7,622 nt of DNA from Paludibacteraceae bacterium (GCA_904502115.1 CAJGDW010000075.1:1-7622); one strand, 5' to 3'; positions 1 through 7,379 are shown, counted from the first letter of the stretch. A program made the numbers and translations. The notes: a model not told the origin generated them from the letters alone.

Positions 1-439
1 ACTAACCATTGGCGACACATCGCGTATGCCAAAGGAAACGGCAAGCAGATTGCAACAATGCATAGAACAAACGGCCAACAATACGGGGCTTCATTTGGTT
101 TTGGCACTTAGCTATTCATCGCGTTGGGAGATAACCGAAGCCATTCGTAACATGGTAAACGATGGTCAAAACGGCAAACTAACTGCTGCTAACATTGACG
201 AAAACACCATCAATAGCTATCTTACCACTGCTAACATTCCTGATCCTGAGTTACTTATCAGAACCAGTGGCGAGTACAGAATTAGCAACTTCTTACTATG
301 GCAAATTGCCTATACAGAACTATACTTTACAGAAGTTCTTTGGCCAGATTTCCGCAAAGACGATTTGTACCAAGCCATCGTCAATTATCAATCGAGAGAA
401 CGTCGTTTTGGTAAAACTAGCGAACAAGTAAACCAATAA
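1..439 (+). CDS. uppS: Undecaprenyl diphosphate synthase (cis-prenyltransferase), 3' part, 5' end outside window
   Basis: Cytoplasmic, membrane-associated enzyme that condenses farnesyl diphosphate with eight isopentenyl diphosphates to give C55 undecaprenyl diphosphate, the lipid carrier for peptidoglycan and surface glycans. The reading frame is open from base 2, so the true start lies upstream and the ATG at 26 is internal. The translated part begins LTIGDTSRMP, the IGD region found mid-protein in this family, and continues with SYSSRWEI (family form NYGGRW). The isopentenyl-diphosphate-binding motif RTSGEYRISN lies at 260-289, then ELYF with its conserved Glu at 317, WPDF, and the typical C-terminal RERRFG. 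About 145 residues are visible of a usual ~240-250, so the catalytic Asp (DGNGRWA motif) is not in the window. The stop is 4 bases before bamA, which indicates co-transcription. Identification is very secure. Confidence 0.96.
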   Translation, partial: LTIGDTSRMPKETASRLQQCIEQTANNTGLHLVLALSYSSRWEITEAIRNMVNDGQNGKLTAANIDENTINSYLTTANIPDPELLIRTSGEYRISNFLLWQIAYTELYFTEVLWPDFRKDDLYQAIVNYQSRERRFGKTSEQVNQ

Positions 440-443
440 ACGT

Positions 444-2993
444 ATGCTTCTTAAGAGATTAGCCTTATTCGTCATTCTAACATTAGTGGGTATTGGGTTC
501 CTAGTGGCTCAAGACCTTCCTGAGGTAGACTATACTATGCCCAAGGAATATACGATTTCGGAAATTACCATTTCTGGAAACAACAACTATGACGAATATG
601 TACTTATTGGCTACTCTGGTCTAAAAATTGGTCAAAAAATAACCATCCCCAGTGATGCTACCAGCAAGGTAGTACAACGATTCTGGCAACAAGGATTATT
701 TACCAATGTTCGACTTGAAATTGCTGGCGTACAAGACAACAATGTTTGGTTAAACATTCACCTAGACCAACGTCCCAAAATAAGCGAAATCAACATTACC
801 GGTGCTAAAAAGAAAGAAAAAGAAGAAATTGAAAAGTGCATGGGTATTAGCAAAGGTTCGCAAATTACCCCTTACCTTATTGACAAAGCCAAAAAGAACA
901 TAACAGATTATTGGTTGGACAAAGGTTACTATTATGCCAAAGTTTCGGTAGTACCACGCGAAGAAGATGGTGCAGAAACCATAGTGGATATCAACATTGA
1001 AAAAGGCAATAAAATCAAAGTTAATCACATCTACTTTACTGGCAATGATCAAGTTTCTGACAAGAAATTGGATCGTGCCATGAAAAAAACCAACGACAGG
1101 AGCAACATTCTGAATATCTTTAGAAACAAAAAATTTATTCCTGCCGAATACAAAAACGACAAACAGTTGTTAATTGAAAAATACAACGAATTAGGATACC
1201 GCGACGCGTATATTGTTGCCGATAGTGTGCGACCAGATACATCGAAAGAAAAAAACAAAGAAAAATACGTCAATGTGTACATCACCATTGACGAAGGCAA
1301 ACAATACTACTTTAGAAACATCAATTGGATTGGTAATACCGTTTATTCTACAGCCTATTTGAAACAAGTTTTGGGCATTAAGAAAGGCGATATTTACAAC
1401 CAAAAGAAATTAACCCAACGTTTACACGAAGACGAAGATTGCGTAAGTAACCTTTACCTAGACAATGGTTATTTGTTCTTTAATATGCAACCGTACGAGA
1501 CAAACATCGTAGGCGACTCTATCGACCTTGAAATCAGAATCATGGAGGGTCGTCAGGCAACCATTAACCGTGTTAACATTGAAGGTAGCGAATACTTATA
1601 CGAACACGTGGTTCGTCGCGAATTAAGAACCAAACCCGGCGATTTGTTTAGCAAATCGGACATTATGCGTTCAATGCGCGAATTGGCGGCTACTGGACAC
1701 TTCTCTACCGACCCCGGCAAAATGGACATTCGTACGGAACCCGACCCAGAAAACGGAACGGTAGATTTAACCTACGTATTGGAGTCTAAACGAAACGACC
1801 AAATTGAGCTTTCAGCTGGTTGGGGGCAGACAGGTGTTGTGGGTATTGTTAAATTGAAATTTACCAACTTCTCGTTAAAAAACCTGTTTAACTTTAAAAA
1901 ATACAGACCATTACCACAAGGGGACGGACAAACACTTACTTTGAGTGCCCAAACCAATGGTATGTACTACCAAGCCTATAGTTTATCGTTTACCGAACCA
2001 TGGTTAGGTGGAAAACGCCCCAATACGTTCTCGTTCTCGGCTTACTACTCTATCCAATCGGGTATCAGTAGCACCTATAGTTCGGCGTACAGCCAATATT
2101 ACTATTCAGACAACTCGTGGTATTCGTACGATTACGACCCTGACAAGTACATCAAAACCTTGGGTATTACAGCGGGTATTGGTACCCGTTTAAATTGGCC
2201 CGACGACTATTTTACCTTGTACGGACAAATCGCCTATTTAAACTACAACTTAAGTCATTGGGATTATTTTGCACTGAATACCGGGATTGCAAACAACTTT
2301 AACCTATCGGTTACCCTATCGCGTAACTCGTTGAATCAACCTATTTATCCTAGCAGGGGTAGCGACATTTCATTGTCGTTGGCATTGACACCTCCCTACT
2401 CTGCATGGGATGGTATTGATTACGAACATGCAGACCAACAAACCAAATACCGCTGGATTGAATACTATAAAATTAAATTCAAATCGCGTTTCTTTGTTCC
2501 ATTAACACCAGACAATAAATTGGTATTGATGGGACGCGCCGAATTTGGTTTCTTGGGTTACTATAATATCCACAAACGGTCTCCATTTGAAACCTTCTGG
2601 GTAGGTGGTGACGGTATGAGTGGTTATAGCAGTACATACGCCACCGAAACGGTAGCTTTACGTGGTTATACCAATGGTTCGCTCACTCCTACCTACGACG
2701 ATGGTGGACAAGCGGGTAACATTTACTCCCGTTTCAGTCTTGAATTGCGTTACCCTATTCTTATGAAAGAAACCACCATGGTTTGGGTATTGGGATTTGC
2801 CGAAGCGGGTAACTGTTGGCGAGATTACCACGACTTTAATCCACTGGATTTAAAACGCTCAGCAGGTGTGGGTTTACGCGTTTACATGCCTATGTTTGGT
2901 TTGCTAGGTGTTGACTGGGCATACGGTTTTGACCAGGTGAACGGAAGAGTAAGCGGAAGTCAATTCCACTTTGTAATTGGACAAGAATTTTAA
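444..2993 (+). CDS. bamA: Outer membrane protein assembly factor BamA (Omp85 family)
   Basis: Central component of the BAM complex, which folds and inserts beta-barrel proteins into the outer membrane. The 849-residue product is close to the usual 800-900. A signal peptide covers about residues 1-22 (LLKRLALFVI core, likely cleavage before QDLPEV). Five POTRA-like repeats follow at about 36-109, 112-186, 190-285, 288-369 and 372-449. Each opens with a strand of the type ISEITISGN or INRVNIEG and ends in a strand such as VDINIEKG. The third is longest, with a basic insert near 214-240. A C-terminal barrel spans about 452-849. The loop-6 motif is LRGY (739-742), a variant of the family VRGF/Y. 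The protein ends FHFVIGQEF, an outer-membrane C-terminal strand with terminal Phe. The loop around 541-569 is very rich in Tyr and Ser. The ATG at 444 is chosen because it gives the signal peptide directly and lies 4 bases after uppS. Confidence 0.96.
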   Translation: MLLKRLALFVILTLVGIGFLVAQDLPEVDYTMPKEYTISEITISGNNNYDEYVLIGYSGLKIGQKITIPSDATSKVVQRFWQQGLFTNVRLEIAGVQDNNVWLNIHLDQRPKISEINITGAKKKEKEEIEKCMGISKGSQITPYLIDKAKKNITDYWLDKGYYYAKVSVVPREEDGAETIVDINIEKGNKIKVNHIYFTGNDQVSDKKLDRAMKKTNDRSNILNIFRNKKFIPAEYKNDKQLLIEKYNELGYRDAYIVADSVRPDTSKEKNKEKYVNVYITIDEGKQYYFRNINWIGNTVYSTAYLKQVLGIKKGDIYNQKKLTQRLHEDEDCVSNLYLDNGYLFFNMQPYETNIVGDSIDLEIRIMEGRQATINRVNIEGSEYLYEHVVRRELRTKPGDLFSKSDIMRSMRELAATGHFSTDPGKMDIRTEPDPENGTVDLTYVLESKRNDQIELSAGWGQTGVVGIVKLKFTNFSLKNLFNFKKYRPLPQGDGQTLTLSAQTNGMYYQAYSLSFTEPWLGGKRPNTFSFSAYYSIQSGISSTYSSAYSQYYYSDNSWYSYDYDPDKYIKTLGITAGIGTRLNWPDDYFTLYGQIAYLNYNLSHWDYFALNTGIANNFNLSVTLSRNSLNQPIYPSRGSDISLSLALTPPYSAWDGIDYEHADQQTKYRWIEYYKIKFKSRFFVPLTPDNKLVLMGRAEFGFLGYYNIHKRSPFETFWVGGDGMSGYSSTYATETVALRGYTNGSLTPTYDDGGQAGNIYSRFSLELRYPILMKETTMVWVLGFAEAGNCWRDYHDFNPLDLKRSAGVGLRVYMPMFGLLGVDWAYGFDQVNGRVSGSQFHFVIGQEF

Positions 2994-3003
2994 ACTTTTT
3001 AGT

Positions 3004-3011
3004 TATATTTG
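3004..3011 (+). promoter_or_regulatory. Probable internal promoter of the ompH genes, -7 box TATATTTG
   Basis: The octamer TATATTTG matches the Bacteroidetes -7 consensus TAnnTTTG exactly. It lies in the 55-base gap between bamA and the first ompH, about 37 bases before the ompH ATG, so transcription would begin near 3015 and leave a leader of about 34 bases. No TTTG lies at the ideal -33 position; the nearest candidate is a TTGG at 2977-2980, a few bases too far upstream and inside the end of bamA. I infer a secondary promoter giving the chaperones extra transcription independent of uppS-bamA. Confidence 0.55.
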
Positions 3012-3048
3012 CGTCTATAATATTGTAAAACATTTAAAACGTAAGCAT

Positions 3049-3564
3049 ATGAAAAAAATTAGTGTATTAGCCATCGCATTGTTTATTGGTTGCGTAAGTG
3101 CTATGGCACAAAAATGGGCCCTAGTTGACATGGAATATATTTTGAAAAACATTCCTGCATACGAGTCGGCAGCACAACAATTAGAACAAAGCTCTAAAAA
3201 ATGGCAAAAAGAAATTGATGCTTTAAATACAGAAGCAGATAATTTAATGAACAACTACAAATCGGAGATGGTATTCTTAACCGACGAACAAAAGAAAGAA
3301 AAAGAAAAAGCCATCATTGCGAAAGAAACCGAAGCTAAAGATTTGAAACGCAAATACTTTGGTAACGACGGCGAGTTGTACAAAAAACGCGAAAGTTTGA
3401 TGCGTCCTATCCAAGATGAAATTTACAACGCCATCAAAGAAATTGCGGAAAAAGAAGGATATATGCGTGTTGACGACAGAGCTTCAAGCCCTAGCATTTT
3501 GTACGCAAATCCTGCCAACGATATCAGTGATGCTGTATTATCTAAAATGGGATACGCTAAATAA
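3049..3564 (+). CDS. OmpH/Skp-family periplasmic chaperone, first of two tandem copies
   Basis: Predicted periplasmic holdase that binds unfolded outer-membrane proteins after Sec export and delivers them to BamA, by analogy with E. coli Skp. The 171-residue product has a signal peptide (MKKISVLAIALFIGCVSAMA, cleavage likely before QKW). A short beta strand (KWALVDMEYIL) follows, then a long charged Lys/Glu-rich helical segment at about 36-138 expected to form the coiled-coil tentacle. The C-terminal part ILYANPANDISDAVLSKMG is typical of Bacteroidetes OmpH proteins. The ATG at 3049 is preferred over an in-frame TTG at 2977, which would overlap bamA and put 24 residues before the signal peptide. 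A Cys at 15 follows FIG and faintly resembles a lipobox, but the AMA|Q signal-peptidase I site is better. It lies 55 bases after bamA and 26 before the second copy. Skp/ompH is the family name; the exact symbol is uncertain. Confidence 0.9.
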   Translation: MKKISVLAIALFIGCVSAMAQKWALVDMEYILKNIPAYESAAQQLEQSSKKWQKEIDALNTEADNLMNNYKSEMVFLTDEQKKEKEKAIIAKETEAKDLKRKYFGNDGELYKKRESLMRPIQDEIYNAIKEIAEKEGYMRVDDRASSPSILYANPANDISDAVLSKMGYAK

Positions 3565-3590
3565 GTCAGTAACAAATTAATAAGATAGAG

Positions 3591-4091
3591 ATGAAAAAAT
3601 TGATCATTGCCCTATTGATGGTTCTTCCATTGGGTGCTTTTGCAGAAAACACAAAAATCGGCTACGTAAACAAACAAGAAATTATGGTTGCGATGCCAGA
3701 ATACAACGATGCCATGAAGGTATTGGAAGATATGAATCTTAAATACATTACCGAAGGCAAAAAATTAGAAGAAGAGTTTCAACGCAAATACCAAGAATAT
3801 GCTTCGCAAGCAGAAACATTGGATGCCGCTATTCGTCAATACAAAGAAAATGAGTTGGCACGTTTGCAACAAAGCATTCAAGAATTTACCAAAAGCGCCG
3901 ACGAAACTTTGAAGAAAAAACAACAAGAATTGTTTGTACCTATTATTGCTAAAATGGATGCTGCCATTGCAAAAGTAGGCGAACAAAATGGTTTCACCAT
4001 TATCTTGGATAACACCGCTGGTATAATCTCTTACAAATCTGCACAAACCACTGATGTTGCAGGATTGGTAAAAAAAGCATTGGGTTTATAA
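3591..4091 (+). CDS. OmpH/Skp-family periplasmic chaperone, second tandem copy
   Basis: Second Skp-like chaperone, 166 residues, presumed to protect outer-membrane protein precursors in the periplasm. It has a clean signal peptide (MKKLIIALLMVLPLGAFA, cleavage before ENTKIG). A first strand (KIGYVNKQEIM) precedes a long helical, heptad-rich region at about 37-128, rich in Gln, Glu and Lys. A closing strand GFTIILDNTAGIISY follows, then a short helix ending VKKALGL. That order of strand, helical hairpin and strand is the Skp/OmpH fold. It shares architecture but little obvious residue identity with the copy just upstream; the ends differ clearly (VLSKMGYAK versus VKKALGL), so the two look like old paralogs, not a recent duplication. 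It starts 26 bases after the first copy and ends 19 bases before murI, and no separate promoter is visible, so it is probably co-transcribed with both. Confidence 0.9.
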   Translation: MKKLIIALLMVLPLGAFAENTKIGYVNKQEIMVAMPEYNDAMKVLEDMNLKYITEGKKLEEEFQRKYQEYASQAETLDAAIRQYKENELARLQQSIQEFTKSADETLKKKQQELFVPIIAKMDAAIAKVGEQNGFTIILDNTAGIISYKSAQTTDVAGLVKKALGL

Positions 4092-4110
4092 TCCTTTAAG
4101 GCCTTATAAA

Positions 4111-4923
4111 ATGCGTATCGGTGTATTTGACTCGGGCTACGGAGGCCTTACCATATTAGAACAGTTCAGGGCATTGTTACCACAGTACGATTATGTGTAC
4201 TTGGGCGACAATGCCCGAACTCCTTATGGAACAAGGTCGTTTGAGGTAGTTTATCAATACACCCTGCAATGCGTCAAAAAACTATTTGAAATGGACTGTG
4301 CTTTGGTTATTTTAGCCTGCAACACGGCATCGGCCAAGGCATTAAGAACCATTCAACAAAAAGACCTTCCACTTATTGACCCTAACAGAAGGGTTTTAGG
4401 GGTGATTCGCCCTACTGTAGAGGCGATTGGAAATCTTACACAATCTCGTCACGTGGGTCTTCTAGGCACAGAAGGAACCATTCAATCGGGTTCGTACCCT
4501 ATGGAGATTCAAAAGATATACCCTGACATTACCGTTACCGGGCAAGCTTGTCCGATGTGGGTTCCCCTAATCGAGAACAACGAGTACCACAGCGAAGGAG
4601 CCGATTATTTTGTCAAAAAATACATCGACCAATTGCTAGAAAACGATCCGCAAATAGACACATTGGTATTGGCATGCACCCACTACCCTTTACTACTGGA
4701 TAAAATAAAAATGCATGCGCCTAAGCACATGCACATTGTATCACAAGGTCCTATTATTGCGCAAAGTTTAGCCGATTACTTGCAAAGACATGCAGAAATC
4801 GAAACGAAACTAGACAAGAACGGACAATGCATTTTTTACACAACCGAATCGGTTGAAAAATTCAAGCAATCAGCCTCAACCTTTTTGCATACCGCTATTG
4901 AGGCGCATCATCTTTCTTGGTAG
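4111..4923 (+). CDS. murI: Glutamate racemase
   Basis: Cytoplasmic, cofactor-independent enzyme that interconverts L- and D-glutamate, supplying D-Glu for the peptidoglycan stem peptide added by MurD. The 270-residue length is normal. The N-terminal MRIGVFDSGYGGLT carries the conserved Asp7-Ser8, and LGDNARTPYG lies at 31-40. The first catalytic cysteine is Cys70 in ACNTASA and the second is Cys189 in ACTHYPLL, with His191 beside it. Glu155 in VPLIENNE matches the conserved active-site glutamate region. Both catalytic thiols are intact, so the enzyme should be active. It follows the second ompH gene by 19 bases, and the ATG at 4111 gives the family's normal N-terminus. The last nine codons and the stop lie opposite the 3' end of topB, a 29-base convergent overlap. 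Identification is secure. Confidence 0.96.
   Translation: MRIGVFDSGYGGLTILEQFRALLPQYDYVYLGDNARTPYGTRSFEVVYQYTLQCVKKLFEMDCALVILACNTASAKALRTIQQKDLPLIDPNRRVLGVIRPTVEAIGNLTQSRHVGLLGTEGTIQSGSYPMEIQKIYPDITVTGQACPMWVPLIENNEYHSEGADYFVKKYIDQLLENDPQIDTLVLACTHYPLLLDKIKMHAPKHMHIVSQGPIIAQSLADYLQRHAEIETKLDKNGQCIFYTTESVEKFKQSASTFLHTAIEAHHLSW
4895..4923. other. Tail-to-tail coding overlap of murI and topB (29 bases)
   Basis: These 29 bases are read on the + strand as the last codons of murI (from Ala262 to the stop at 4921-4923). On the - strand they are read as the end of topB (from Thr797 to the stop at 4895-4897). The topB residues here form most of its Lys/Asp tail. No intergenic space and no hairpin plus T-run terminator is visible at the junction, so any terminator for either transcript would have to lie inside the opposing gene. 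Confidence 0.93.
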
Positions 4924-7309
4924 CTTTCTTCTTTTTAGCATCGGTCAATGCAACCTCTTTACACTCAACTATATAAGGTGGTTGCTGATTGGGGGCTTCT
5001 ACCATTTTCAATTTGCCATCGAATGGAGTTCCATCGGGACGAACAAAACCTTTGAGTGAAAGGGTTTCGCCTTTGAGCAGTCTGCCTACTTGCGAAGAGG
5101 ATAGCTCTTTGCCGTGCTGGTCTTTCCAAATGACAAATTTACAACCTTCTTTATAACCACTACAACCAAAACCACGTTTGCCTTCTATAATGTCTTTACC
5201 ACAAACGGGACATTGACCTATTTGTTCGGGAGTGAAATCGAACACCATTTTTTGTTGTTCGGGGCTGTATTTTAAGCGGGCATCAAAGGGTTTCCCTGCC
5301 TTGCTGGTGAAACCTTTGATTACATCGGTCATGCCGTTTTCGATGATTTGACGCAAGTGTTTTTCAGTTAGCTTCTTTTTGGCCACATCTTTCCATAGCA
5401 CAAATTTGCAACCATCTTTGTAACCCAAACAACCAAATGCTTTTTCGGTTTCCTTGATTCTGCTACCGCATACAGGACATTTTACGCCCTCTACCGTACC
5501 TGTTTGAACGGTCTTTCCATCGTTAATGAGTTTAGCCGTTTCGGTTTTGGTAAACTGGATAATTTCTTGGTAAAATGCCTCTACCTCGTATTCGCCTTTG
5601 GCCATGAGGTTGAGTTTCTTCTCCCACTCGCCGGTTAAAGCAGGGTTACCAATGGGTAGTTCGCACGTAAGTTCGTACACTTGCAACCCAATATCAGTGG
5701 GTATTAATTTGTTTTTATCGTTTACAATGTACAAGCGTTTGTACAAGGTTTCGATGATGTTGGCACGGGTAGCAGGCGTTCCTAAACCACAATCTTTCAT
5801 GGCTTGCACGGCCTCGGGGTCGTCTAATTGTTTGCCTGCCGTTTCCATGGCCTTTAGCAAAGTAGCTTCGGTAAGCAAGGGCGGTTTTTTGGTCATGCCC
5901 TCTTTGATGCGATGACCGGTTAATTGCACTTCTTCGCCCTTTTTCAAATTGGGCAAGGTTTGCTGGTCTTCTGCATCGGCTTCGTCGTCTACCATGTTTT
6001 TTTCGAGCACAGCACGCCAACCCATCTCTTTGATGGTGGTTCCCGATGCTTCGAGCAGTTCGTATTGGTCTGAAAAATGAAATTTATAGGCCAGGATTTC
6101 TTTTTTACATACCGGTAGCAAAGCCATAATCAACTGAAAGCAAACCATTTGATAGATTTTCTTTTCGGTATCGCTTAGGTTGCTATACAAATTGGTATGC
6201 TGAAAAGTAGGGATAATAGCATGGTGATCAGTCAACTTTTTGCTATCGAAACAGGCCGTATTAAAGTCTCCAGAAGACAATTGGGTAACCGATTTAGCAA
6301 AGGCATCGGTAAAGGACAAACCCGATAATTGCGATAGTTTGCTTTGTACTTCTTTTACCATATCGTCGCCCAAATAACGGCTACCCGTACGGGGATAGGT
6401 AAGCATTTTGTGGCGTTCGTACAAGACCTGAACGGTATCGAGGGTTTGTTGTGCACTAATGCCAAAACGTTTGTTGGCTTCGGCTTGCAACGAGGTCAAG
6501 TCGAAAGGCAAAGGTGCTTTCTCTTGCTTTTGCTTTACTTGTTTATCGGCCACTGTTACGACAGATGGCAACAAGGCTGCCAACGATTCGGCCTTTTCTT
6601 TTTGCAAGAAACGTTCGGGATAACGTGCCACAAAGGCTTGTCCTTGCCCCAACAAATCGGCCTCGATGGTGTAAAAAGGCGAGGGTTGAAAGTTGGTATG
6701 TTCTTTCCATCGACGGCAAATAAGCGCCAAAGTAGGCGTTTGTACGCGACCCAACGATAGGGTCTTACGCGAGCGCGATGCCAAGGTCAACGCACGGGTA
6801 GCGTTCATACCTACCAGCCAATCGGCTTCGTTGCGTGCCTTGGCAGAATGGTATAAATTCTCGTATTCGGATGCGGGTTTTAGCTGGGCAAAACCCTCTA
6901 ATATAGCCTCGTCTGTCATGGACGAAATCCACAAGCGTTCTACGGGTTTATCGCATTTGGCATGGGTGTAAATGTAGCGGAAAATGGCCTCACCCTCGCG
7001 GCCGGCATCGGTAGCACAAATAATGCTATCGGCATTTTGAAAGAGTTGAACAATGGTATTGAGTTGCTTTTGTGCCCCCTCGTCGCCTTGGGGATGGTAC
7101 ACAAACACAGCGGGAAGCATCGGCAAATCGGCTATGTTCCATTTCTCGAAACCATACGTAGCAGGTTCTGCCAACGTAATAAGGTGACCGAATGCCCAAG
7201 TAACTTGGTATCCGTTCCCCTCCATATACCCCTCGTGCCTGTTCTTAACGCCTAATACACGGGCAATGTCTTTCGCCACCGACGGCTTTTCTGCTAGAAT
7301 AACTTTCAT
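4895..7309 (-). CDS. topB: DNA topoisomerase III (type IA), with duplicated C-terminal zinc-ribbon module
   Basis: Type IA topoisomerase that cuts one DNA strand through a 5'-phosphotyrosine link and passes another strand through, decatenating DNA and resolving recombination intermediates. The 804-residue product starts MKVILAEKPSV, the TOPRIM strand with catalytic Glu7. The metal-binding DAGREGE lies at 101-107, and SLGRVQTPTL at 185-194. The active-site Tyr305 is in MLTYPRTGSRYL (Arg307 adjacent), and GLGTPATRA is at 508-516. That set fits TopB rather than TopA. After the core (about 1-600) come two Cys-rich modules at 611-680 and 700-770, then a Lys-rich tail (793-804). E. coli TopB is shorter, about 650 residues, the excess here being largely these modules. 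The ATG at 7307-7309 gives the family N-terminus directly. It is transcribed alone, convergent with murI and divergent from typA. Confidence 0.95.
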   Translation of the reverse strand: MKVILAEKPSVAKDIARVLGVKNRHEGYMEGNGYQVTWAFGHLITLAEPATYGFEKWNIADLPMLPAVFVYHPQGDEGAQKQLNTIVQLFQNADSIICATDAGREGEAIFRYIYTHAKCDKPVERLWISSMTDEAILEGFAQLKPASEYENLYHSAKARNEADWLVGMNATRALTLASRSRKTLSLGRVQTPTLALICRRWKEHTNFQPSPFYTIEADLLGQGQAFVARYPERFLQKEKAESLAALLPSVVTVADKQVKQKQEKAPLPFDLTSLQAEANKRFGISAQQTLDTVQVLYERHKMLTYPRTGSRYLGDDMVKEVQSKLSQLSGLSFTDAFAKSVTQLSSGDFNTACFDSKKLTDHHAIIPTFQHTNLYSNLSDTEKKIYQMVCFQLIMALLPVCKKEILAYKFHFSDQYELLEASGTTIKEMGWRAVLEKNMVDDEADAEDQQTLPNLKKGEEVQLTGHRIKEGMTKKPPLLTEATLLKAMETAGKQLDDPEAVQAMKDCGLGTPATRANIIETLYKRLYIVNDKNKLIPTDIGLQVYELTCELPIGNPALTGEWEKKLNLMAKGEYEVEAFYQEIIQFTKTETAKLINDGKTVQTGTVEGVKCPVCGSRIKETEKAFGCLGYKDGCKFVLWKDVAKKKLTEKHLRQIIENGMTDVIKGFTSKAGKPFDARLKYSPEQQKMVFDFTPEQIGQCPVCGKDIIEGKRGFGCSGYKEGCKFVIWKDQHGKELSSSQVGRLLKGETLSLKGFVRPDGTPFDGKLKMVEAPNQQPPYIVECKEVALTDAKKKKATKKDDAPQ
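5000..5479 (-). repeat. Tandem zinc-ribbon/topoisomerase C-terminal repeat modules within topB
   Basis: Two homologous protein modules lie about 89 residues apart: residues 611-680 (DNA 5270-5479) and 700-770 (DNA 5000-5212). Both have the same cysteine spacing, CX2C-X12-C-X6-C (Cys611/614/627/634 and Cys700/703/716/723). Shared blocks are CPVCG, FGC-GYK-GCKFV-WKD, KGF and PFD--LK. The pattern fits a topoisomerase C4 zinc ribbon running into the C-terminal repeat seen in several bacterial topoisomerases. Likely roles are single-stranded DNA binding or protein contacts. All eight cysteines are present, so metal binding is plausible in both. The DNA is also recognisably similar between copies but clearly diverged. 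Confidence 0.85.
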
Positions 7310-7330
7310 AAACTACGCTAAAATAGAAGA

Positions 7331-7338
7331 CAAAGGTA
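7331..7338 (-). promoter_or_regulatory. Probable topB promoter, -7 box TACCTTTG
   Basis: Read on the - strand, the octamer TACCTTTG matches the Bacteroidetes -7 consensus TAnnTTTG exactly. It lies about 21 bases before the topB ATG. Transcription would start near 7327, giving a leader of about 17 bases. No TTTG lies at the usual -33 distance; a TTTG at 7352-7355 on this strand is only 13 bases upstream of the box, which is too close for the standard spacing. Confidence 0.55.
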
Positions 7339-7379
7339 GTAAATAAAAGGACAAAAGGGATAGTTTGAATAAAAAAGAC

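Noticed and set aside
762..2193. Short open frames on both strands inside bamA
   Set aside because: They are contained in the secure bamA frame, their Phe/Val-rich or Arg/Thr-rich composition is typical of antisense or shifted reading, and no family is recognisable.
2977..3048. Upstream TTG start that would lengthen the first OmpH protein by 24 residues
   Set aside because: It would overlap the end of bamA, bury the signal peptide behind a charged stretch, and lie upstream of the predicted transcription start.
3085..3096. Possible lipobox (FIGC, Cys15) in the first OmpH protein
   Set aside because: Phe at -3 is a poor lipobox residue, and a good signal-peptidase I site (SAMA before Gln21) follows at once; Skp relatives are soluble periplasmic proteins.
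4086..4109. Palindrome TAAGGCCTTA with flanking TTATAA repeats between the second ompH and murI, considered as a terminator or hairpin
   Set aside because: The 10-base palindrome has no loop, the outer stem is only six A/T pairs, no T-run follows, and murI starts at once, so termination here is unlikely.
4850..4960. Bidirectional terminator between murI and topB
   Set aside because: I searched for a GC-rich stem with a T-run on either strand and saw none; the region is coding on both strands.
5598..7255. Several + strand open frames of 69-138 codons inside topB, and a 101-codon frame on the - strand at 5715-6020
   Set aside because: They lie wholly within the secure topB frame, have no recognisable domains, and look like other-frame shadows of its codon bias.
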